A stretch of DNA of 46,427 nt from NCBI GenBank assembly GCA_028289325.1, contig JANQQN010000568.1, forward strand, positions 1-46,427, read 5' to 3'. The notes below the pieces were generated by a model, which saw nothing but the letters and a program-made list of their open reading frames with translations, was not told the origin of the DNA and searched no databases. The translations under genes were made by a program, and so were the position numbers. This DNA comes from Myxococcota bacterium (lineage in GTDB: Bacteria > Myxococcota > Kuafuiibacteriia > Kuafuiibacteriales > Kuafuiibacteriaceae). Below, piece by piece: positions 36,012-42,747 of this stretch. The stretch's first letter is position 1; every line of letters begins with the position of its first letter.

Positions 36012-36968
36012 CCGGTACGCAGCCGGACCGGTGACCAACAGGGCAACGAGCTGCGCCTGCTTGTGGGTGGACGTCTTGATCATCGCCTGCTTGAGCTGAC
36101 TACGCACCGTCTCCAAAGAGACGCCCTCCTCGTGGGCGTATGTCTTGAGGGTATGACCGATGGCCAGCGCGGCGCAGAGTCGGGATTCGGCGGGCGTCAG
36201 TCGATACAACCGTCGTAACGCGTCGGGTGCGAGCTGAGTCGGCGCATCAGGATCCGAAACCAGAATCAGGAAGCTGGGGTCTCGCTGCTGCGTTGGGCCG
36301 AGGCGGGCCACGAGAAGCCCGAACGGCCGACCGGTGGCTCTCGCGACGGATACCATGTGTTCGGCGTGTTCATCGGTCTGCAGCATATCTTGCAGAACCC
36401 CCTGCAGCTCACCGGAGGCTCTCGGGTCGAGCACCGTCAGCTTCATGGGGCGCGAGCCGTGGCCATCCCTCGACAGCGCCAGACCGTCGCTGCGCGAGAG
36501 CTTGCCCTCGGCATCCTTGGTGAGAAAGTGGACGTCGAGGGCCGCGTTGGTGATGAGGGCGCCGATCGGCATTCGCTCCACGGCGAGTCGCAGCTCGTGC
36601 GCGTGTTTTCGTACGCGCACGGCTTCGTTGTCGGTCTCCGCGGCCTGGCACAGCTGTTCGAACATCCGGCCGATCTGTTCGTCTTCCTCCGGCGCAAAAG
36701 CCGTCGCCGTTCGAACCACGACCATCGAAATCCCCCACCCCTCGAGACGCCGTGACCACGACTGCCGGTATCCATCGTCGACCGAGCCCACGGTTAGGCT
36801 TGTCAACTTGGCTTGCCCGTCGTCGATGACCAGCCGCGCCCCGTCCGCACCCGTGAGGCGTCGGAGTGTTTCGAGCAGGGGGCTCCATTCCTTCGAGCCT
36901 GAATGAACCGCGTGCAGATGGTCCGCCCACTCGAGCCAATCGTTCCGCACCTGAAAGTCGCCCGTCAT
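36006..36968 (-). CDS. LuxR-type HTH transcriptional regulator
   Basis: The 320-residue protein ends in a LuxR/FixJ-type helix-turn-helix (LTPAESRLCAALAIGHTLK and EGVSLETVRSQLKQAMIKT), with the usual Glu in the first helix. Residues 1-250 form a possible sensory region with no domain I can name; it may contain a PAS-like fold around residues 150-250 (MPIGALITNAALDVHFLTKD). No phosphoacceptor receiver domain is present. The target genes are not evident. The deoxyhypusine-synthase-like gene lies upstream on the same strand, 243 bp away. Confidence 0.82.
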   Translation of the reverse strand: MTGDFQVRNDWLEWADHLHAVHSGSKEWSPLLETLRRLTGADGARLVIDDGQAKLTSLTVGSVDDGYRQSWSRRLEGWGISMVVVRTATAFAPEEDEQIGRMFEQLCQAAETDNEAVRVRKHAHELRLAVERMPIGALITNAALDVHFLTKDAEGKLSRSDGLALSRDGHGSRPMKLTVLDPRASGELQGVLQDMLQTDEHAEHMVSVARATGRPFGLLVARLGPTQQRDPSFLILVSDPDAPTQLAPDALRRLYRLTPAESRLCAALAIGHTLKTYAHEEGVSLETVRSQLKQAMIKTSTHKQAQLVALLVTGPAAYRS

Positions 36969-37123
36969 GGGACGCGCGGAGACTGCGGCAGCGCGTCACA
37001 GTTGTCGACTGTTCGAACGAACAGTTGGCGGTCTCGAATGCAAGTCGTCGAGCACAACTGGGTGAGCTTGGCCGGACTCCCTACCAACCCCGTCGCGTGA
37101 AAGGCTCGAGTATCAAAGCTGTC

Positions 37124-37191
37124 GCCGAAGCGGCCTTCGGCTCCTTCTCACCGGTTCGGGATCTCGCTCACCCTTGGTGTAAGCGAGATCC
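37124..37191. repeat. Two neighbouring inverted repeats downstream of the DHS-like gene
   Basis: GCCGAAG (37124-37130) pairs with CTTCGGC (37135-37141). GGATCTCGCT (37159-37168) pairs perfectly with AGCGAGATCC (37182-37191), with an inner CACC/GGTG extension. Both lie between the stop of the DHS-like gene and the LuxR-type start. Neither has a T-tract. They probably mark the transcript end of the DHS-like gene by a U-independent mechanism. Confidence 0.6.
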
Positions 37192-37211
37192 AACGAGGCC
37201 GACGGCGGGGC

Positions 37212-38312
37212 TCAGTCTTCAGATCCGGCGAGCGCCAGCCGCCCGGCGTGTCCGTTCTTCCGAGGGACGGTCTCGGTGAGCGCTTTGACCAACAGCGGCC
37301 AGACCACCGTCGCGTCGACGGGGACTTCCGCGTATTGGCCGCCCTCACTCTCGGGCATGAACTTGCCCCAGCTCATGCCTTCCGAGTATGAACATCCCGA
37401 TAGGCCCCCCCAGTTCTCTGGCTCGGGGCAGATGCGGACACCGTAGCTGAACCGCTGGGTCAGGCCTTCGGCGTGGCCGAGTCGCAGCTGCGAGATCTCG
37501 AGGAATGGGCCGACCTGCTGGGCCCAGTTTCGAGGCACGCCGCCGCCGATCGTGAAGATTCCGACGCGCTGCTGCGGCTGGACGATGCGGGTGTAGAATT
37601 CGAGATCCACGAACGGATCGAACGGTAGAGGCTCGCCGCCCGCCTCTCGCTGCACGATGTTGTGGGTCGCGACGTCGAGCCCGAGCTCGGAGTCGGTGAA
37701 CGCCGGGATGAACACGGGAACGTCCTGCTCAAACGCGCTCTTCAAGATTCCACGTTCGTCGGGAAAGCGCACGCTGAGGTGTTGGCCCAGGGCCCGGGTG
37801 ATGTCGTGGCTGCCGAGCGGACGGTCGGTGGGAAGTCCGTCCAAGACGGGGCGAACGATCGCTTCGAGCGAATCGAGGTTCCTCTCTAGTTCGAGCGTGT
37901 CGTAGACGCGGTCGTAGCCCTTGTCGTACAGCTCCTTGTCGTTCATGCCGGCCCGGTACTTGAAGTGCTGCATGCCGGAGCCTTCGATCATTCCGTGGGC
38001 CTGTAACGCGCCCGTAGACACGATCAGATCCACGTACCCTCGGTCGATCATTTCGCAGATGACCAAGCCCATCTTGGCCACGGTCATTGCCCCCGAGAGC
38101 GTACACACGACCAAGCAGTCTTCATCGCGAGCCATCGCTTCCATGACCGCCAGCGCGTCGCCGACCCGGCGGGCGCCGAATGAGCACCGGCGGTACGCGT
38201 GCAGCATGCCCGCGAAGGAGTCGATACGGTTGATATCGATCGATTCGACGGGCTCCAACCCGTCTTCGTGGCCATCGTGATATTGGGCCGGATCTCGAAT
38301 CTTGGTGGGCAT
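37212..38312 (-). CDS. Deoxyhypusine-synthase-like protein
   Basis: The 366-residue protein is homologous along its length to deoxyhypusine synthase: LSGAMTVAKMGLVICEMID, STGALQAHGMIEG, VFIPAFTDSELGLDV and FTIGGGVPRNWAQQ follow the NAD- and spermidine-binding order. The catalytic-lysine motif is present as MSWGKF (Lys317, matching Lys329 of human DHS in VSWGKI). Bacteria have no eIF5A, so the acceptor cannot be the eukaryotic one. Homospermidine synthesis or another aminobutyl transfer is the likely chemistry. ATG 38312 is preferred; a GTG/ATG frame extends to 38354. It is downstream of the NhaC gene, 88 bp apart. Confidence 0.88.
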   Translation of the reverse strand: MPTKIRDPAQYHDGHEDGLEPVESIDINRIDSFAGMLHAYRRCSFGARRVGDALAVMEAMARDEDCLVVCTLSGAMTVAKMGLVICEMIDRGYVDLIVSTGALQAHGMIEGSGMQHFKYRAGMNDKELYDKGYDRVYDTLELERNLDSLEAIVRPVLDGLPTDRPLGSHDITRALGQHLSVRFPDERGILKSAFEQDVPVFIPAFTDSELGLDVATHNIVQREAGGEPLPFDPFVDLEFYTRIVQPQQRVGIFTIGGGVPRNWAQQVGPFLEISQLRLGHAEGLTQRFSYGVRICPEPENWGGLSGCSYSEGMSWGKFMPESEGGQYAEVPVDATVVWPLLVKALTETVPRKNGHAGRLALAGSED

Positions 38313-38373
38313 GATGCGCTGACTGATGTCGCGCTGGTGCGTCCGACCCGTCAAGGACGGAGCGTCGCCAGCC

Positions 38374-38396
38374 GCGCCCCTTCTCTCGGGGGGCGC
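38374..38396 (-). terminator. GC-rich hairpin directly after the NhaC gene
   Basis: GCGCCCC (38374-38380) and GGGGCGC (38390-38396) form a stem with a nine-base loop, starting 4 bp past the NhaC stop on the minus strand. No U-tract follows, so termination would be partial or factor-dependent; it could separate expression of NhaC and the DHS-like gene. Confidence 0.35.
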
Positions 38397-38400
38397 AGAG

Positions 38401-40356
38401 TCATTCCTCTTCCGGCCGGCGGCCGACCACCCGGAGAAATACGAATAGGAAGGTCAACCCCACCAGCAACAGCAGGCTCGCGGGTACCCCGAGGCCGTAG
38501 GGGACGTAACCCAGGAAGATGGCTGCGCCCGCGCACAGGATCGCGTAGGGGGCCTGGGTCCGCGTGTGATCCAGCAGGTCCGAGGCGCTCGCGATCGACG
38601 ACAGCACCGTCGTGTCGGAGATCGGGGAGCAGTGGTCGCCGAACACCGCGCCCGCGAGCACGGCGCTGGTGGTGCCCAACAAGATGTTCTCGAAGCCCGG
38701 CGAAGCGCTATGAAGAGCGACCACGGGGACGATGATCGGAAAGAGGATCGCCAGTGTCCCCCACGAGGTTCCCGTCGCAAACGCCATGACGCTGGCGAGC
38801 AGGAACGCGAGCGCCCCGAGCGACCACGCGGGAACCGCGTCGCCGACCAATCCGGCCACGTACGGCCCCGCATGAAGGTCGTCCATGACGCTGCCGATCG
38901 CCCACGCCAAGCACAACACCAGGATCGCCATCAACATCGCTTGCAGGCCGCGAACGAAGGCCTGCAGCCCATTCTTGAGGTGCATGGCCCCCACCGAGAC
39001 CGAAGTGACCAACGAGACCGCGCAGCTGGTCGCGCCCCCGTACACCAGCGCATCGTAGCTCGCGGCGTTGGACATGATGAAGCCGAGCCAACCGACGACT
39101 CCGCGATCGGTCGCCGCCGCGTACCCCTCGGGGTCGGTGGCGGCGGCGGCCAAGCCGGTCGACAGCAGAACGGTGACCACGGTGACGATCAGGACGATGA
39201 GCGGCACGACCGCGAGCCACGCGCGGGGAATGGCTTCCTTCATACGCTCGCGGTCTTCGAGGAGACCCGCGTCGAGCAGGGGCTCGGCGCCCTCTCGCAG
39301 GAGAAGACCGCGGGTGCGAGCCCGGCGCTCGGCGGTGAGCATGGGTCCGAAGTCGCGCCCGAGGAGGGCCACGAACAAAACGAATAGCAGCGCGTAGATC
39401 TGATAGAAGCGCGACGGGATACCGCTCAAGAAGACTTCGTACGCGTCGCGCTCGATCCCCGCCGACTTCAGGGCATCGCCCATGACCGAAACTTCGTAGC
39501 CGATCCAGGTGGAGATAAGGGCGAGGCTCGCGATGGGGGCCGCGGTCGAGTCGACCATGTACGAGAGCTTTTCTCGCGAGATCTTCAGCCGGTCGGTCAC
39601 CGGTCGCATGGTGGTTCCGATGACCAGCGAGCTCGCGTAATCGTCAAAGAAGACGACCATGCCCATCGCCCAGGTGGCCAGGCTTCCGGTGCGGACGGTG
39701 CGTGCGCGCTGCGCGACCGCGGCCACGATGCCCATCGTGCCCCCGTTGGCGGTGAGCAGACCGACCAGACCCCCCATAAACATGGTGAAGATGATGATCT
39801 TCATGTGGTCGAGGTCGGCGGTGATCTTGACGATCACGTCGAGAGCGCGAGGAAAGGCGGCCGCGACGCTGTGGTGGATGAGGCCGGCGCCGAGCAGCAC
39901 GCCGCCGAACAGTGACAAGAGAACCTGCCGAGTGACCAGCGCCAGCGCGATCGCCAGCAGCGCGGGGATCAGGCTGATGGGGCCGCTGAGGGTAGGAACG
40001 GCCGCGGTCAACGAGCGCTGGCCGCTACTGATGGTCACTTCGGCCGCGTCGATGGTCGCGGGCGGCAACGTGAGCGCCCCATCGACGAGCGCATAGCTGG
40101 TTGCGGTGGTGGTGAGGCCGTCGATGACCAGGGGGCCGTTCGCCGCTTTCGTCGGGCGACCGAGTTCGTCGACGGCGGTGATCCGGATGCCTTCGACCTT
40201 CGACGCGCCCACCCAGAGCCGGCGCGCCGGCCATTCGACCTCGAACCCGCCGTCGTCTGCTTCGGCGCTCGCCGCGAGCGGAGCGCCGAAGCAGAGCGTC
40301 ACGGTCGCGATGACGATGACACGGAGGATGGACGAGAGAGTCGATGAGCCACGCAC
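38401..40356 (-). CDS. NhaC-family Na+/H+ antiporter-like protein with exported N-terminal domain
   Basis: This is a 651-residue membrane protein when started at GTG 40356. It has a signal peptide (SILRVIVIATVTLCFGAPLAASA) and then about 110 residues of a soluble beta-type domain (FEVEWPARRLWVGASKVEG to VTISSGQRSLTAAV). After that comes an NhaC-type transporter of about 12 helices with GMVVFFDDYASSLVIGTTMRPVTD, ATGTSWGTLAILFPI and VFGDHCSPISDTTVLSS. NhaC proteins exchange Na+ (or malate/lactate in relatives) for H+. An ATG at 40386 gives a 661-residue form. The 5' end overlaps the divergent MBL-fold gene. Confidence 0.87.
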   Translation of the reverse strand: MRGSSTLSSILRVIVIATVTLCFGAPLAASAEADDGGFEVEWPARRLWVGASKVEGIRITAVDELGRPTKAANGPLVIDGLTTTATSYALVDGALTLPPATIDAAEVTISSGQRSLTAAVPTLSGPISLIPALLAIALALVTRQVLLSLFGGVLLGAGLIHHSVAAAFPRALDVIVKITADLDHMKIIIFTMFMGGLVGLLTANGGTMGIVAAVAQRARTVRTGSLATWAMGMVVFFDDYASSLVIGTTMRPVTDRLKISREKLSYMVDSTAAPIASLALISTWIGYEVSVMGDALKSAGIERDAYEVFLSGIPSRFYQIYALLFVLFVALLGRDFGPMLTAERRARTRGLLLREGAEPLLDAGLLEDRERMKEAIPRAWLAVVPLIVLIVTVVTVLLSTGLAAAATDPEGYAAATDRGVVGWLGFIMSNAASYDALVYGGATSCAVSLVTSVSVGAMHLKNGLQAFVRGLQAMLMAILVLCLAWAIGSVMDDLHAGPYVAGLVGDAVPAWSLGALAFLLASVMAFATGTSWGTLAILFPIIVPVVALHSASPGFENILLGTTSAVLAGAVFGDHCSPISDTTVLSSIASASDLLDHTRTQAPYAILCAGAAIFLGYVPYGLGVPASLLLLVGLTFLFVFLRVVGRRPEEE

Positions 40357-42086
40357 GGGATCCAGAGCCTCTATCGGGCTTAGCACGAAGCGCAGCGACG
40401 TGGTACGCCGCGGGAGCGCCGATGGGGTTCGATGAGCTGCTTCGACGTCGCTTGGGTCCGCTCAAAGACCTCGTGCCGCGCCGCCATCGGCCGCGCGCCC
40501 CGGTCCCCGACCCGGCGACGCTCATGTATCGCCGGGCGGCGGGGCTCGAGGTTCGGGTCCGTCCGGAAGAGACCTGGTCTCATCTGTCGGTGGGCCTATC
40601 CGGGCCGCCGAAGACGTGGCGGGCGGACCGCGCGCGCCAGCTCCTCGGGCTGACCCGCTGGTCGACCCCGACGGAGGCGGGCCTCGACCCGCGCGTGTTG
40701 TGGCAGGCGGTCGAAGACGACCTGCTCGTGTACGCGCGGACGGATCCCGATCGGCCTTTGACCGGGCAGCCGGGCCAGCTCGCCGCCGCCAAAAGCCACC
40801 GGACCATCGCACGGCGGGCGGCGGCGTGGCCGACGTGTGCGGTTGAAAACGCAGTCGAGATCGCGCCGATGCCGTTCATGCCGCGAGGTCGCGACCTCGC
40901 GGGGGCGGCCCTCGTCGGCGCGCGGCTGGCCAGCCTGGAGCGAGGCCACGAGGTTCTCGGCCTCACCGTGACCGGCACCGAATCGACCGGCCGTCGCCTG
41001 CGTCGGCTGTGGCCGCGCCTCACCGGCGCGCTGACGGTACCGGAGCTTCTTCAGGCCACCGAGCGGCGCGACCGACACGAGGTCGAAAAGACCGTCCGCC
41101 TTCTCGACGATCTCGGCCTGCTCGAGCTCCGCGACGGTCCGCCCCCGCCAGCGGACCGGCTCGCACGCCCCCGCACCCCCCAGGTGACCTGGCTCGGCCA
41201 CGCGGCGGTCCTCGTCCAGACCGCTTCGACCTCGATCCTGGTCGATCCTCTGTTCTTTGCCCCGAGCGAACCCCCCGAGCGTTGGTTATCTCACCGCCGC
41301 TTCGATCCCCGTGCCCTTCCCCCGCTCGACGCGATTCTCGTGACCCACGGCGATAACGACCACCTCAATCCAAACGCGCTGGCGCAACTCGACCCCGCGA
41401 CCCCGGTTCTGATCCCCGAGTGCCCCCCGCATCCGGCAGCGTTTCAGGTCGATATGAAAGGCGTGTTGCGGGTTCTAGGTTTCGCCCACGTCGTGGAGAT
41501 GGCCGTCGGCACCGGCTACACCGTGGGCGATCTCCAGGTGACCGCGTGGCCGTTCGACGGGGAAGACTGGGGACTCGATCTCGCCCAGGTCACGTATCTG
41601 ATCGAGAGCCCTGAGCTGTCGGTCTACCTGAGCGCCGACGCGGCCCGGATGGACGACGTCATGCAGGCGATCGCGGCCCGAGGACGCCCGGTCGACCTCG
41701 CCTTCATGGGCGTGAGCGGCAATGCCGAGCCCCACGTGACCACGCCGGAGCTGGGTTACGGCAACTTCTACGCCGATTGGGTTCCCCGCCGGCAGCACCA
41801 CGAATGGGTCCAGCACTGCGCGGGGCCCCACGATGCGGTCGAGAGCGTGCGGCGACTGAAGCCTCGCTTCGCCTTCGGGTATGCGTGTGGGGGGGCCAGC
41901 TTCATTCGAACCGCTTACTCGGATACTGGCGACCATCGGACCTTCGCCCGCCTGCTGCGGCGAGCGCCGGAGATCGCGACGCGCGCCGTGGATCTTCCTC
42001 TCGGGCATCCGGTCGCCGTCGGCGCGCTCACCGAACGCCCGGACGGGGCGGATGGCGACGACGATCCGTCCGACCCCGATCGATAG
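40344..42086 (+). CDS. MBL-fold metallo-hydrolase with N-terminal winged-helix region
   Basis: The 580-residue protein has a metallo-beta-lactamase fold in its C-terminal half (VTWLGHAAVLVQTASTSILVDPLFF, then LVTHGDNDHLN). The metal motif reads His335-Gly-Asp337-Asn-Asp339-His340, so the second His of the usual HxHxDH is Asp. Residues about 225-262 (LTVPELLQATERRDRHEVE, LLDDLGLLEL) look like a winged helix. The N-terminal 200 residues are not recognised. The start could be ATG 40344, overlapping the divergent antiporter 5' end by 13 bp, or ATG 40422. Its function is unknown; some relatives are lactonases or phosphodiesterases. Confidence 0.8.
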   Translation: MSHARDPEPLSGLARSAATWYAAGAPMGFDELLRRRLGPLKDLVPRRHRPRAPVPDPATLMYRRAAGLEVRVRPEETWSHLSVGLSGPPKTWRADRARQLLGLTRWSTPTEAGLDPRVLWQAVEDDLLVYARTDPDRPLTGQPGQLAAAKSHRTIARRAAAWPTCAVENAVEIAPMPFMPRGRDLAGAALVGARLASLERGHEVLGLTVTGTESTGRRLRRLWPRLTGALTVPELLQATERRDRHEVEKTVRLLDDLGLLELRDGPPPPADRLARPRTPQVTWLGHAAVLVQTASTSILVDPLFFAPSEPPERWLSHRRFDPRALPPLDAILVTHGDNDHLNPNALAQLDPATPVLIPECPPHPAAFQVDMKGVLRVLGFAHVVEMAVGTGYTVGDLQVTAWPFDGEDWGLDLAQVTYLIESPELSVYLSADAARMDDVMQAIAARGRPVDLAFMGVSGNAEPHVTTPELGYGNFYADWVPRRQHHEWVQHCAGPHDAVESVRRLKPRFAFGYACGGASFIRTAYSDTGDHRTFARLLRRAPEIATRAVDLPLGHPVAVGALTERPDGADGDDDPSDPDR

Positions 42087-42106
42087 ACGACGGTAAGTCT
42101 TCGCGG

Positions 42107-42631
42107 CTACATCTCGCCTTGGACCGACGCCTCGCAGCTGTGGACGGTGCGGCGGCTGGCGGGATCGGCCAGCTTGAGGATGGCGGTGTACACCGAGTAG
42201 CGGCCCTTGCGGTCGCGTTCGGCGAGGCGAAGCAGCTGACCGCGGCCGATGAAGTCCGATTGATCGACGGTATCGACGATATCGAAGACCCCGGAGATCC
42301 GCATTCGCTGGGCGAGAACCGTATTGAGATAGCTGGGGTCGAGATCTTGACCGGTACGGTCGTCAAACTCGTCGAGGTAGACCTTTGGCCGCGCGACGTC
42401 GACGTCTTCGTGGTTCGCCCGCCAGCGATTGATCCAGCCGCCACCCACGCAGCGCGCCAGCAACTTGCGCGCGATGGTCTTGAAATCGGTCCGGGTCGGC
42501 CCTCGGGGCGGCGGTGGCGGCGGTGGAGCCACCGACACCGGAGGTGGGGGTGGAGGCGGCGTCGTGCCACCGCAGGCGGCGCTGGCCACCGGCAGCACGA
42601 GGGCGAGAGTTAGCGCGCGGGAAGTCTTCAT
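42107..42631 (-). CDS. LpoB-like lipoprotein with polyproline linker
   Basis: The 174-residue protein starts at ATG 42631 with a signal peptide and a Cys in VASAAC (lipobox-like). Then comes a polyproline linker with two seven-proline runs, and a C-terminal domain (RPKVYLDEFDDRTGQDLDPS, VLAQRMRISGVFDIVDT) resembling the LpoB/CsgG-type fold. E. coli LpoB is an outer-membrane lipoprotein that reaches across the periplasm with such a linker to activate the peptidoglycan synthase PBP1b. The family call rests on the NRT-like DDRTG and the sGxFxxVD pattern. It is divergent from the PEGA pseudokinase gene. Confidence 0.6.
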   Translation of the reverse strand: MKTSRALTLALVLPVASAACGGTTPPPPPPPVSVAPPPPPPPRGPTRTDFKTIARKLLARCVGGGWINRWRANHEDVDVARPKVYLDEFDDRTGQDLDPSYLNTVLAQRMRISGVFDIVDTVDQSDFIGRGQLLRLAERDRKGRYSVYTAILKLADPASRRTVHSCEASVQGEM

Positions 42632-42747
42632 CGGCGCCCGACTGTACCGCATTGCTGGGGTCGACGGCGCAACGTGATCGCGGACGGCCCGGTCATCGGG
42701 GGCCCGGCTTGCGCTCACCCCGGGGCCGTGAGGTACATGACGACGAA
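42632..42747. other. Divergent promoter region between LpoB-like and pseudokinase genes
   Basis: These 116 bp lie between the two divergent starts and should hold both promoters. The sequence is GC-rich with no clear -35/-10 pair; nothing else is recognised. Confidence 0.4.

Noticed and set aside
42514-42747. N-terminal extension of the pseudokinase frame
   Set aside because: It runs through the divergent LpoB-like gene and is Arg/Pro-rich; ATG 42748 fits the kinase fold start.
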